From Paraspadella gotoi (lineage: Eukaryota; Chaetognatha), in contig CM119265.1 in NCBI GenBank assembly GCA_051294375.1, positions 1,790,280 to 1,854,279 on the forward strand: DNA of 64,000 nucleotides, written 5' to 3'. Below are positions 12,495 through 25,700 of this stretch, one piece after another (the first letter of the stretch is position 1; each line of letters begins with the position of its first letter). The position numbers were made by a program, and so were the translations under genes. The notes beneath the pieces are model-generated. The model worked only from the letters and a program-made list of their open reading frames with translations. It was not told where the DNA came from and did not search any database.

Positions 12495-14102
12495 GATGTT
12501 CGAAAGAAGGACAATGTTTTTTTAATTCGGAGCTTTTTTTTTTTTATATTAAAAAGCGATTCTTTAATCAATATTATTAATATTCTTAAAAAATTAACGC
12601 GTCGACGTTTTAACGTCTCAGGTCTCGTCCGTCCGAAGTTTGATTCATCTTGACGAATCGACGACGACGACGACGACTAAGGGAAGACGAGGATGATTTT
12701 CGTCGTCGCAGCAAGTTAAGTTGCTGCGGAGATGTTCAAATTTGCTGTGGCAGGACTCGTAGCGGTTGTTGCTGCATAGAGGTTTTTTATCCTCGTTCAT
12801 GATGCGAATAAATGAGGTCTTCGTTGTTGTTGTTGTTGTTTTCCGCCGAAAGTCTTCGTCGACGGAGAAATTGGAAGACGTCTTCATCTGAGGGTCGGAA
12901 GATCAATAATAATATGATATATTGGTTGTACCAATTTCATAAATACTTTCAAGTTGTTAATTGTGGCGACTGGTGACTGACAAAAAATAAGGGAGACGTT
13001 TCCGGTCTGAAGTTGTTGCCTTTGTAAATAACGAATTAAGGTGGGCAAAAAATTATAATCAATGTTGATAAAAGATTAAGAGAAAAAACTGAAGAGCGAG
13101 AGGAGCAACAAGATAAGATTTAATGAAAGGAGAAATCACCCCCGATTATTTATGGAATCAACCTCATTATTTATCACAATTTATTCAGAAAACTCGGATT
13201 ATTATATTATTTATAAAATATTTTCTCCGAAGATAATTTAAAATATACGAAGCAGGAAACTCGTTTCCTCGTTAACCCATTTCTCGAGGCGAGAGAACGA
13301 CAGAGACAGCGAATATGGAAACGAGAAAGCGCGAGAGAGAGAGAGAGAGAGAAAGGGTCGTTTAGGGCTAATTTATGCGAGGCTCTCTGAGAGAAGCCAG
13401 GGCGCGGCCATGACGGACGCTGCCGCTCCGCAGTGCTTATCAGGAACGGACCTGGGGAGGGGGAAAGGGCTGTGAAGGGCGAGGTATGGGATACGTCGTA
13501 TGGTATGGGATACGTCGTTCAGGTCGAAGTCTCGATCGTCCAGCGCCGAGAGGAAATCACCGGAAACCGGATAGAATTACGGCGCCGATAATAAAATAGT
13601 TTTGCGAATGAGATCGAGGCAATGAAAATCGGCCGAACAAGCGAGCTGACCCGTCGTCATGGAAACGAAGATGCGGAGAGAGGAGCAAGATTTCCAGATT
13701 AAAAAATTCGAAATTAGCGTTAAGCGATATGATAAAATTTTGTTTAAGTATGTAATTCGTGGCACTTAATATATTAATTAAAAATAATTCAGTTTGGCGT
13801 ATTTAAACCAAAAAGACATGATCTTTTAAGATCGTTATTCGGATCTGTATTTGTACAAAGGGGAAAAAATCGTACAAATTATTTTCCCTTAGTTATAAAA
13901 TAAACAACTTTTAGATCTAAACTAGATTGAATAGTAATATACTAATAACTAAACGTGACAAAGCCTAAAATTGAGTTGAAATTTCCTGTTCGTAAAAATT
14001 ATATTGTAAATTATTCGCTTAAACTCAATGAACACATTTAGGGATCAGCAAAAAAAAGGATTTTAAAACACTAAAAAAGCCGACGACAACAACAACGACG
14101 AA
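12495..14102. other. Head-to-head intergenic region between LRIG and DAW1
   Basis: About 1.6 kb between the two divergent start codons, so it probably holds both promoters. A GC-richer patch at 13300-13560 contains a GA run (about 13327-13352) and a direct duplication of a GTATGGGATACGTCGT unit (13485-13519). A copy of the palindromic ATTGGTTGTACCAAT motif lies at 12921-12943. No gene is recognised. Confidence 0.5.
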
Positions 14103-16482
14103 ATGAGATTGAAGCGATTTTTACTCCGCTATTACCCACCGGGCATCATCCTCGAGTACGAACAGGGCGGACATATGAGGAGGTAATAATGCCTAATTAT
14201 GGTAGTATTTATCAAATTTTATGAAATTGTTACAACCAATACCAAAATTATTCATTAATTTAAGAAATAGCGGGCTAAATTTTACTTTCGCCGACCGCGG
14301 TTTTGACGGCTTTTGAAAAAACAATTGTTTGTAAAAGTTGTATAACGTTTTTATGAACTGTTTTAATTGTATAAAAATACGACTTCTTCCCTCGCTCCCG
14401 CTGATCTTTTTCATTTCGTTGCTTCATTCAAACGCCCCCCCCCAATCCTATGGCCCCACTCCAGCAAGTCCATCGACCTGCTGGACCTGAAGCCCGAGAC
14501 GGACGTGGATTCGGTGCTGACGGAGATCGTCAAGAGCGAGGCGCTGATCACTCCCTCCCGTCTCGACCAAGTGCGGACGCTCGTCCAGCGTCTCCAGGTG
14601 TCGAAGGAGTTGAGAATATCCAAATGATATGAAATAAATATAAACCAGATTAATTAATAATTTGGTTGTTTATCGTCTGACGCCGCCATCACCATTACCA
14701 GGCCAAACTCGCCCAGAGCGAAGATCACAAGTTCTTTCTCTTCAAAGTTCTTCACGCTCACATTCTTCCGCTCACCAACGTCGCTTTCAACAAGTCGGGT
14801 GAGGAAAGGCAGAGGGCGTTGGAACTCGTCGTACCCAAGCAAAGTTATCCACTTTATAAAAGTGATATTCCACTCTTTCACAGGTTCCAACTTCATCACT
14901 GGCTCTTATGACAGAACTTGCAAAGTCTGGGACACCATGACCGGAGAAGAGATTCACGTTTTAGAAGGTTCACATTACAACACGAATCATAATTTACACA
15001 AGACTAGAACTATATACGTATTTATAATAACAATAATAATAATCTTAGGGCACAAGAACGTCGTGTACGCCCTGTGCTTCAACAATCCCTACGGCGACAA
15101 GATCGCCACGGGATCCTTTGACAAAACCGCCAGACTTTGGTGCACGGAGACCGGAACTTGCTTTCACACATTAAAGGTTTTGTTGACATCTTAAAGCCTT
15201 CTTTTCAGTTTCGCTCGACACCCCTTTCAATAACCAGACTTTCCCTTTCGTTCCTCAAGTGAATGACTTTCCTTAACCTTCCCGCTCGCTCCATCCGCAG
15301 GGCCACACGGCGGAGATTGTGTGCGTGGGGTTCAACCCGCAAAGCACCCTGGTGGCGACAGGGTCCATGGACTCGACGGCGAGATTGTGGGATGTGGAGA
15401 CGGGGGAGGAGACTGCCTGTCTCTCGGGCCACTCGGCTGAAGTCGTCTGCCTTTCTTTCAACACTTACGGGGATTGCTTGTTAACGGGTGAGTGGAAAGA
15501 AATAATAATATCCGGGTGGGTTGAAAAATGGACAAGCCATGAGGTGAAATTAAAAGAAAAGATATTTCTTGTTTTTTAAAAGCCATTTTAAGTCTTATTC
15601 TTAAATGTCATTGCCGTCCCAATCCATTCTCCAGGTTCCTTCGATCACACCGTCATTATCTGGTTCGTAGAGACGGGTCAACCCTTACAGACTCTGATCG
15701 GCCACCGAGGAGAAATAAGTTCGGCGCAGTTTAACTGGGATCACTCGCTCGTCGTCACAGGGTCTATGGATAAAACGGTCAAGGTAAACCGAGTATGGAT
15801 TTCAGGTCATCCTCACGTGAAAACTGAACATCTCTCCCCCTCGATAGGTTTGGGACAGAACGACAGGAAAATGCGTGGGGACTCTCACGGGTCACGACGA
15901 CGAAGTCTTGGACGTTTCCTTCGATTTGACGGGACAATACATCGCATCAGCCTCCGCCGATTCTACCGTCCGGGTATCTTTCGTGGATTTTCCTTTTTTT
16001 CTTTTTTTTTTCAACTGGTCCTCTCCATAAATTTTAAATGGATAGTGAATATAAAAATATAGAATTAAATACGGGGTTTCCCCCTTTTTTTTTCCTCCGC
16101 AGATATACAGCGCCTTCACCCAAGAACTAATCGCCGTGGCCGAGGGGCACGACGGCGAGATTTCCAAGATCGCCTTCAATCCACAGGGAACCAAGTTGTT
16201 GACCGCCTCCTCGGACAAGACGGCCAGACTTTGGGACGTCGCCACCGGCCAGTGCATCCAGGTAGGGAGAGGGGGGACATACAATGAGGGAGAGATAAAC
16301 ATGACGCCGATACCAAAATATTTGTCCCCTATCTCATCCCATCCCCATTCCATCCCCATTCCACCATGTTTCCCCAGATTCTCGAGGGTCACAAGGAAGA
16401 GATTTTCAGTTGCGCATTCAACTACGAAGGGACGGCGATCATCACGGGCAGCAAAGACAACACTTGTCGAGTTTGGACTTAA
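14103..16482 (+). CDS. DAW1: Dynein assembly factor with WD repeats 1 (DAW1/WDR69)
   Basis: The only plus-strand gene. Ten in-frame exons (14103-14182, 14465-14597, 14702-14798, 14884-14967, 15049-15176, 15301-15487, 15635-15783, 15848-15973, 16103-16261, 16378-16482) give 415 aa, the same length as human DAW1. The N-terminus ([13 protein letters not shown], then [16 protein letters not shown]) is the diagnostic non-WD segment. It is followed by about eight WD40 repeats, for example [33 protein letters not shown] and [10 protein letters not shown] at the end. DAW1 acts in the cytoplasm in preassembly and delivery of outer-arm dynein for motile cilia. All introns are short. Intron 1 carries a fragment of the MITE also seen at 41231-41360. 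Confidence 0.97.
14273..14322 (+). mobile_element. MITE end fragment (same family as 41231-41360)
   Basis: About 45 bp starting GGCTAAATTTTACTTTCGCC matches the left arm of the inverted-repeat element in the HARS gene almost base for base. No opposite arm is seen here. It lies in DAW1 intron 1. Confidence 0.7.
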
Positions 16483-17746
16483 TGCTACGCTGCTACGCTG
16501 CTACGGGCGATGCCGACGAAAAGCCTCTCGTGTTGATCCAGAGTTTTAGTCAAAAGACCCAAAGTTTACCCCCCCCCCTATTTGCACTCTCCGCCGTCCA
16601 AATTTTTCTAGCTAATATGAAATGTATAAAATAAATAACACTATCGCTTTACTATTTATATGATATTATAAATTAGTCCTAATTCTGATGACTCGGAACA
16701 AAATTCGCCAGAGAGCGAATACACCATTTTATCAAGGATGAAAAATGTATTTTCCTTGGCTCGGCTGTTTTGATTTTGTCTTTAATTAAACGTTGCAAAG
16801 CATAACTTGATACTTCAGTTGGTACTTAATACCGAACACAAACTAAAATCTTCAGGGTATAAAGTTATTTGTAACTAGCTAAAACAAAGAAGCTGGTGCA
16901 ATTTAAAAAACTAGAAATCTCGAATTTAAAGCTAACTGAAACTATGTTTGCTGAATAATATATTTATGAAATCTAAATAGAAATAACATTTTATGGCTAA
17001 GTGTAGCTGGTGTGTCAAAGCTTCCTTATATCTTATTATATTGATTAAGAAATAATTATTTACAAAACATTTCAAGTAATACTTTTTTTAGAAATATAAT
17101 TCCAGGTAAAGAGGAAACAACTGCAAAAAAAAATTCAAAATGTATAACAACAAATGAAAGATGTGCGATGTGAGAATCAGTGAGAAAATATGGAATGTAT
17201 GAAAATATGAATGCAATACTAAAGAACCAACATCATAATTTTTCGATTAACGAACTGGAAAATAAGCAATGCCCACTTGCCCAGACACAAGTTTCCCTGC
17301 CAAGTTTCTCCTTCAAGTCGTCGGACCGTCGCCGAAGGCCCAATGATACAATATAAAAGTTCTTCAAAAATCAATCACCTTTATTTCTAGTGAATAAAGC
17401 TAGTAAAAAACTATCAACGAGATATAGATCCCTCACACCCGAAATTCTAAACTGACCTAAAAAGCAGTGTGTTCGTCTAAAATTACGACTAATTGTAAGG
17501 ATGAATAAAGTATACATCCCGATTAAATCAGACCGCTATGACATCGACTAACCGTAAAAATCTTCTCTCCCGATGAGATCTCTTATCACAACAGCTTAAT
17601 CATTTTTTTTAAGCTTCATTTATTTCTCTGTTACACTTTTCACAAGTTCAGTCTTTGGCGAATCTGTCTCCATCATCTCCCCGCTCCAAATTATTTTCTT
17701 TATCTTCCCCCCCCTTTCCGTGAAAATTCTTCCCACTCGCTCACGC
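16483..17746. other. Intergenic between convergent DAW1 and UPF0489 genes
   Basis: Two 3' ends face each other here. AT-rich and without a recognisable ORF or repeat; presumably mostly 3' UTRs. Confidence 0.5.
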
Positions 17747-20700
17747 TCAAGTCTCGGCGCTTCTTTTGGCCCAGACCCTCCCCTCCCTTCCGCCCATGAG
17801 ATGCTCGTCGTAGAAGACCCTGATCTCCTTCTCGGGAAATGATTTGGCGAGGACCTGCAGCAGGGATTCCTCGATGAGGTCGAAGTGAGGTTTGGAGGTG
17901 TAGCCGTCGCGCATCGATCGGCAGATGGTCACGATGCCTTTTAGTTCGGTGGAAGGGGGGGGAAATAAGATGGGTTTCGCGTGGAAGGGAACCGTGGGTT
18001 TGGCGGGCATTACATAAACTGCTTTGCATGATCATCACGGCTCATTCCTCCACTATTGTCTTTTATTTCGCAATAGTTTGTTTTCTTCCTTACCCGGGGT
18101 AGGGAAATTCCTGGTGGAGAGAAGCTTTTGCAGTTTCTGAAGGCGGTGTTGATCTCGTCTTTGGAGGCGTAATAATTAGAGACGGCAGAGTCGCCGGGTT
18201 CGTTGGCGCCGATGCAGACGCCGAACTGGCGGAGATCTTCAGCGGGGGAGAAAAGGTGATGATGATGAAACTCGCATGTAAGCTCAGAGAAAGAATGTAG
18301 AAAAGCGAATGGAAAAGGAAAATAAGAACTTAATACTTAAGTTAATAGTTAAAAAACTAACATCGACAATGCACAACCTCCTATCGCCTTTTCACCCTCA
18401 CCTTCCATATAATCGAATCCAAGCGTCTGCGGGCTGGAGCGAAGGCAGAACCCCACCCGCTGCAGGCCCCGCAGCTGCATTTCCGTGAGATTCGTCAGCA
18501 GCTTGGTGAGGCTCATCACGCGACCCGTGAGGAGGGGAGTGTCGCCAGAGCAGAAGATGCGGAGACGGTGTCGACGGCGCGCTTGAGGAAGGGAGTCACG
18601 AAGGCGCCAACATCCTGGGAGAGAAACAGATTGTGGGTGAATGATCGAATGAAGGATGGAATGAATGAGAAAAAAGAATCATTGAATGAATAAAGAGCTG
18701 ACCCGCAAAATAGTCTCGCAAGATCCAAGGTCCTTGTGCACCAAAGGTCTGCTCACTGTCGTTTTGCAGTCGATAAGGACCAAATCGATGAGGGAACCTA
18801 AAGAGGGGGGAAAAAATGCAAAGTCTTCCAGAACAAAACCCTTTCCTCTCCAGTCGCAAAAGAGGAACAAGAACGGTAATTCCAATGCGTTGTACCGCAG
18901 TGACTTTATCATATTTATTTCCGGATGATCACGTTCAATTCGCACTGCATCGGAATTCCATCTCTTATTCTTTATACAATTTCTTTTCAAAATAAAAGGT
19001 AGCGCTAGCAATCGCTTATATTCCAAGTTCTTTCCGCATCAACAAACCGACCGACCAAGAAAAAGTCATTCATTGAGTTGCTTCGCTTGTACTCGAGGCG
19101 CAACTAAAAACCCAACCATATAAAACTGACCCAAGAGCTTATCGCTCTCCGTCTCTGCCTCGGTCGTGATGGGACAAAAGAGCGAGCCGACGATCTTGGA
19201 GATTTCCTCCAGCGTCGACCATTGAAGACCCGAGGTCCGTTCGAGGACGACGGCGGGGTTCTCCGTCCCGAAGAAGTCAAGGTCTATGTCGAGGATGAAG
19301 GAGGAGGCGGAGGAGGAAGAGGAGGAGAGGGGGGAGGGAAACCAGTTGCCGGAAATCATCTTGGAATGAGTGAAGGAGTCCTGAGTGGGGGGGACGCATG
19401 ATTATCTCCTTCTTTTCTCTTCTTTTCCAACTTTATAAATTTATATTTGACGTATTATCGACAAACGGAGAAAAAAAAAGCGTCTGGTCGAGTCAAGTTT
19501 CCACGCGACTATAAAACCGAGCGTTTTAGTTCATTTGGCTTCTTTTTTCTCTCTCTCACGGTTTCCGTGATAAACTTCCAAGAGTCTTCCTTCCCGAACT
19601 TACCCTGACGATCTCGAAAACTCCCTTGACCCCGACTTTGCAATCCTTCTCCGGGACGTGATAATCCTCCAAAGGGTCGGACGTGTTAAGAAATTGACAA
19701 CTCTTTCCCGTTCGATCCGTAAAGCAGACGCAGAAAGCTTTTTCGTCTTCGTCGTCGGAGACTTTCATGCGAACGCGAGTCATCCCAACCTGGATATTTT
19801 TTTAAAGGGTGAGGGAGGATGGGCTGGTGGTTCGTGCGTGGACCCATTGAGTATAACATCAGCTCATGACCATCAGGTACCGGGATAGATCCTCAATGTT
19901 ACCTAGCGGGAGGACGGCCGTAAACCGCCTTGGGGCCGTGGCAAACACTCAAGCCTGGTTACAAGCCCAGGACCCATTCCATGGTTGCTTAAAGGGGGGG
20001 GGTTAAGGCCATTTGGCTTGAAGGGGGGTTAAGGCCATTTGGCTTGAAGGGGGTTAAGGCCATTTGGCTTGAAAGGGGGGTTAAGGCCATTTGGCTTGAA
20101 GGGGGGTTAAGGCCATTTGGCGCCTTATCCACACTGCGATGCTCGACTACAGCAGCAATAGGCTAGAATAAGAGGCTCCCCAGTCACGAACGTTGGTCTT
20201 TCCCCCCTTTCTCAGCTCACTTTCCTGCCTCTCAAACTGTAAGTGAACACCAACCGATTAATCTCAATTAATCAATAATCTACCTATAATTTACTCGGGT
20301 CTCAAATTTTTTAAAGAAACTAGGCAAACTACATTTAACTATCAGGTAGTACGGGTTAGATACGAGTCAACCCAAATTCAATCATCGGTCCACGTTTTAT
20401 ATCTAGTCAGCTTCGTTCGGGGGGAATCAATCTCACCTCGAGAGTCTGATGCAAATAATCCCCCGTCTCTTCGTGCTCGGACTCGTCCCACGAAGGCCAA
20501 CTCCAGACGACTCGATGAAGAAAGTTGCTGATGATGGACCCTGAATTAAGTAATAATAAATAATATTTAATGAATCAAATTGAATAGCTCGTCTCTCACC
20601 GACGATGAAGACGTCGTTCCTCTGCATCATCATTCTGACTTGGCCGATCGACGACGCGGATCGAAAGAGGGGAAATCGAGGAGCGGGTTGAGGCGGCGCC

Positions 20701-21515
20701 ATGTCGGAGTGGGCGTCGATGTGGAGGAGGGTGTTGTGGCGGGGGAGGAGTTTGCCGGACCAGGCCGCTAGGTGCCAGTAGGGGAGAACCTGGGGAGGGA
20801 AGGGAAAGGGGAGGGCGAGAGGGAAGTAAAAGTGAGGAAATTAAGAAAAAGGAGAGAAAAAATAAATGACAGGAAAAAAAGAAAAGATAAGAAAAAGAGG
20901 AGAAAGGAATGGAATGAAATGGAGTAGTAGTAGAAAAGAAGAAAAGATAAGAAAATAAAAGAAGAAAAGATAAGGAAAGAAAAAAAGAAAAGATAAGAAA
21001 AAGAAGAGAAAGGAATGGAGTAGTATTTAGTAGTAGAAAAAGAAAGAAAGAGAAAAGGAAGATGAGAGAAGAAAACGACGAGAAAACTCTTTTCACTAAA
21101 CACGATGTCTAAACAATTTTATTACAAAATTTTCACTGTTTGCCAAACAATTTTTACAAATCATATTTAGTGTTTACTGGACATTGGATACTAAATGTAG
21201 TATGTAATATACTAAAACAATTTTTAGCCGACAATGTTTACAATTTTTTTTTACAATTTTTACCAAACAATGCCTCCTTAACAAATTTTAAATGTCTACA
21301 ATAAACAATGTTCAAACAATTTCTACTAAACCAACCACAAAAAATTCTCATTTCCGAGAACCAACCTCGTGATGTTCCTCGACGACGACGACGTCCAACA
21401 CGTGGTGTCGCCACCTGTGATCCTCGTAGACGCGAACGCCGAGGACGAGTAGGAGGAAGAGGAGGAGGAGGAGGACGAGGAGGCCGATGCGACGACGACG
21501 ACGAAACCAACGCAT
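17747..21515 (-). CDS. UPF0489 family protein (C5orf22 homologue), membrane-anchored, with frame conflicts
   Basis: Exons: 21515-21366, 20789-20600, 20540-20437, 19789-19604, 19380-19131, 18797-18703, 18614-18402, 18236-18094 and about 18024-17747. Family signatures are VVVVEEHHEVLPYWHL, LLHIDAHSDMA, FILDIDLDFFGTENPAVV and the C-terminal KGIVTICRSMRDGYTS...IRVFYDEHL. The function of the family is unknown; the repeated Asp/His motifs suggest a metal-dependent hydrolase-like fold. An N-terminal hydrophobic segment after MRWFRRRRR predicts a signal anchor. Exons 1-6 are in perfect phase. Exon 7 needs a one-base shift between TPFLKRAVDTVS and RIFCSGDTPLLTGRVM, and the exon 8/9 junction is also out of phase by one base. 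This could be assembly indels, an unrecognised splice, or decay. Confidence 0.78.
19838..19985 (+). mobile_element. tRNA-derived SINE, family A
   Basis: Shares the order CATTGAG...CTCATGACCAT.AGGTACCGGGAT.GATCC...GGACGGCCG...AGCCTGGTT...AAG.CCA with copies on the minus strand at 40660-40855 and 47520-47685. GGGATCGATCCC in the better-preserved copy resembles a polymerase III B box. It lies in intron 3 of the UPF0489 gene. Confidence 0.75.
19993..20120 (+). repeat. Minisatellite, about 26-bp unit, five copies, G-rich
   Basis: Unit GGTTAAGGCCATTTGGCTTG plus AA and a run of four to eight G. The unit abuts the SINE at 19838-19985. Four or more G-runs in a row on the plus strand could form a G-quadruplex. 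Confidence 0.9.
20792..21075. repeat. Polypurine tract preceding an acceptor
   Basis: GAAAA/GGAAAG-rich on the plus strand, so it is an almost pure pyrimidine tract on the coding strand, ending at the exon 2 acceptor (20790) of the UPF0489 gene. Confidence 0.8.
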
Positions 21516-22719
21516 CGTGGGAGGCGGCGATGGAGGCTTCGTCGTTTTCGGCGGTGGGTGAGAATTGGAAAGGAAAAGATCTTTACTCTTTAGTTTAGGT
21601 TTGTCAAAGTTTATTTTGTTTGTTTATTAGTTTATGATATCATCGATCGATTACGAATTCGATCTCTCGTCCCTTTATTCATTTTTTTTATTTTTTATAT
21701 TCGGTCACCGAGAACATCCCGTTGCGAGGTTCACGACGACCTCATTTCCAAATGGAGTTTTGATCGATGGCGCGTAGATTTAAAAAGAGGGAAGGGAGTA
21801 AATACAAAAATCATTTATCGTCCTTAAAAAAAAAGAGAGAGATAGAGAAACGTGAAGAGAAATTGGAGAAATTGTATCGCAGTCTCGACTTTGGCTTCTC
21901 GATCGATCGATCGATGACTCTCATCAAATTTGAACGGAGGGATCTCCGCATCTCACAAGGATTAAGATCAAACGGGGCATATATATAGAGACCAAAATAT
22001 TACATAAATACGCGTTCGGTAATAAAGACGACCCTTTCAATCACAAAGCGACTATTTGATCAATTTAAAATGTATTAAGGTTTTTAAAAAATACAAAATC
22101 ATCGGTGGTCATTCCGGTTTTTTTCCAACGACTAAAAAAAAAACTACAATGTGAAATGGAGGGGGGGAATGCAATACAAATATTGACGCGATGGATCCAT
22201 CGCAAAAAAAAAGGAATGATAGAAGCGGTATTAAACAAAATGTATAATTGCGTTGATAGAATATGTCATTTAAAATATATTTATCAATCCGAAAGATCGA
22301 AACGAAGCCTCTCTCGATCGATAAAAACAAAAGGAACGCGACCGCGCGAGAGATCAACCACTTTACACTTTTTTTGTAAGATTTTTCTTTCTAACTCTCA
22401 CGAAACCGAATGAGTCATTTCACAAACTTAGACTCAAAACAAAAGGTAAAAAAAAAATTATAATATATTTTTGACAAAAAGAAAGAGTGTAAAAAAGTAG
22501 TTCAAATTGGCGCCATTTCTCCGAATTTCCTTTCTCCCCCCCTCACTCGGGCATCCTCGCCCCCGCCCCGCCTTCCTTCCCCCCAAGAGTTCCACATTTA
22601 ACGCGCGTATAAATCGAAGGATGAATAAAAATGTGTTCAAGTGTTTTTAGCGTCGCGTCGATCGCCGACGAAAATTTCCACTAATTGAGTGAGAGACCAA
22701 TGGCTTCTGTTACGCCAAC
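21516..22719. other. Intergenic, no gene seen
   Basis: Between the UPF0489 start codon and the GANAB stop codon. It must hold the UPF0489 promoter and the GANAB 3' UTR. Contains a GATCGATCGATCGA run near 21900. Confidence 0.5.
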
Positions 22720-25700
22720 CTACGCCAAAGTGACGGTAAAGTCCATGGCGACGTTGACGCCCGGTTTGCGAATGATGAGGACGCGAGTGTGGGGATCGAA
22801 GTCCGACTGGAGCGGAGTCGTGGAGCCGGACGACCGAAGGATGACCGACTTGGGGGCGGAGGAGTAGCCGAAGATGGTGATCTAAAGGAGCGGAAGCAAG
22901 GATTCAGAGGAGCGAAAAGAAGAAGAATCGAGGAGGAGCGGAAAACCTTTTCGATCCAGGCGTTGGTGACGAAGGCGCCCATGTGGTCGGCCGACTTGGC
23001 CTCGAAGACGCCGTTCTTGAGTTTGAAGGAGCGATGGAGGAAATGACCGTCGCGGTAGGAAAAGGTCCTTCCGTCGTCAAGGTAGAGGGAGCCGGAGGCT
23101 GAAAAGTGGAGGAAAGGAGGAGGAAAGGAGGAGGAAAGGAAAGGGAAGGAGGAAGAAAGGAGGAAGAAAGGAGAGGAAAGGAGGAAGAAAGGAGAGGGAA
23201 GGAGGAACAATAAATCCTCTCAAAATTTAAATTTTTAAAATAAGAAATTATGTTTAAATAATAAAAAAAACATTAAAATTTGTACAGTAATCTACTGCTA
23301 TATGCAAATGTGATTACAGCGTTTAATCTCAATACGATTTGAATCAAATCCTTACTCGTTAAAACAAAAACAGCCGACCATACCCACACTTCTCTCCCTT
23401 CCCACCTCTTACTCACCCTCCCCCGTGCTGGGATCCAACGCCACCACCAGAGAGAAAGGATCGTGTTCCATGAGACTCGAGGCCCGGCGGATCCGGTTCC
23501 GGTAGGGAACGATGGTGCCGCCTCTTTGGAAAACCGGAACCGTTTCCAGACCCACGCTAAGAGTCGACTTGACGCCGCCGTGGGCCGACAGGGCGCCGGT
23601 TTTGGCGTCGTACCAGACGTCGGTGGCGCCGCCTGGCGGTCGGTGAAAAAAGGGTCAGAGACGAATTCGGTATCGTTGTTGAATACAAATTCGTGTTGGC
23701 ATCGAGGAACATTTGTTCTTTAATATAAATAATAATAGATTCATTATTATTTCTTTATCATTTATTAATTCGTTTCAATTTCAGTGAAATGAGTGTCCCG
23801 CAAAATAATTATTAAATGATGAAGATAATGCAATAAATATAAGAAATTGAAGGTTAATGGAGCACTCTGAATCATCAGTAACTATTTAGAGATAGTTTAG
23901 AGAGAGTGTTATATAATTTTTTATGGTTTAACAATCAATCAATCATCGATCAAAAACAATTATAAATGTTTTCACGAACCAGGGAAATAAACGACGACGG
24001 AGGTGGCGCCTTGTTGGGTGACGGGATGAACCAAAAGCGCCGCGCCCACCATGTATTCGTCTTGAGTGGCGAATCCGTTGGGATCCTTGGGAAACTCGGC
24101 CCACAGGGGTCGCATGGGCGGCGTACCGTTCACCGCCGCCTCGCGGAATAGGGTGTACCAGTAGGGCAGCAGGGCGTAGCGGTTACGCAGGGCTTGGCGG
24201 ACGATTTGCAAGTTCCTGCGAGGGAGGGAAGAGAGGGAAAGGGAAAAGGTAAGGTTCCTGAAGGTAAATCAGAAGAAAAGACGGAAAAGCCAAGAGAGGC
24301 AAACCATTTGGTCTATCAGATCCATCTACTGGGTCCATTTCCTGCGATGATAGAGAGACATTCTTAAGGAGTTATGTAAGGTTATGAATGCTACCATGAG
24401 TATTGAGGAAGACATCATTTATGGTTTTAATAAACAGAACGGAAGGTAAGAAAAATGCTCACTTATTCGGCAGCAGCCAGGGTTCTCGTCGTTTGGTGTC
24501 TATGTGGGCGTGGGATCGAAAGAAAGGCTGATACGCAGCAGCCTGATACCATCTCGTCTGCAACTCGGCGTCGGGATTCTTAAAGAAGCCGCCGACGTCC
24601 GCTCCCACGAAGGTCACGCCTTGAAGGGGGGAGGTGGGGGGGAAATAATATGAAGGGAAAAGGGTGCCTTTTTCTTTTTCCCTCTCTAATTTCCTATCTT
24701 TTAGGCCTGCTCTTTATTCATCTGTTCCTAATTTTAGAGTAAGAAATCTCTTTTCAATCAGATTTGTCTCTCTCTCCGTCTCCCATTTCAATATTAATAA
24801 CTTCCCCCGCCCAACTCTTCCCCCAATCATCCCAATTCACCGGCGACACCGACGGACAGCAGCATCGGAATGGACATCTCCAAATGCGACCACTCGGCGG
24901 TGTTGTCTCCCGTCCAAATGGCGCCCGCGCGCTGACTTCCGGCGAAGAAGGCGCGGCTGAGGACGAAGGGGCGCTCTTGGCGGCCGGATCTTCGGATGAG
25001 ACCCTCGGAGGTCGACATGGCCACGTACATCCCGTAGAGGTTGTGGACTTCGCGATGCTCGACGCCGCCTGAGGAAGAAAAAAAAAAAAGATATTAGTTT
25101 CGTAACGATTATTTATCAATTATTCATAAGTTATTAATTATTTCCGCGCCCATCCCCTCGTCGTACCGATGTGTAACGCGTCCTTCTCCATGGTGACTTC
25201 CGGACCATTAAAGACCGAGGGTTCGTTCATGTCGTTCCAAGTGAAGAGGTTTTTCGTAGATCCTGTCGACAGAAAAGACAATTCACGCGTTCAACTCGAT
25301 TCCGGTTCCACAGTCTTCACAATCTCTCCTCAGATCCTCACCCTTGTACTTATCGAGGGCGAATTGATCTGCCCACCAATTCCTGACTCTCTCGTCGGTG
25401 AAGTCGGGATAGGATGAGCTGCCCGGCCAACACCAACCGTCGTACTCGTTCCCGTTCTTGTGACTGATGAGAAATTTGTTGTCCTTCGCCTCGCGGTACA
25501 CGTGATAGTCGGTGTCGCGTTTGATGTGAGGATCAACGATGGTCACCATCTTGCGACCCTGGGGATGACGGGATGGTGAAGAAGGACGGTGAATGTATAA
25601 AATAAAATACTATTTGTAATTTCTACCATTAACAGCGACCTTGGAGAATTCACAACAATCTCCCTCTAACAAACACTCATTGAAATATTACGTAATTCAA

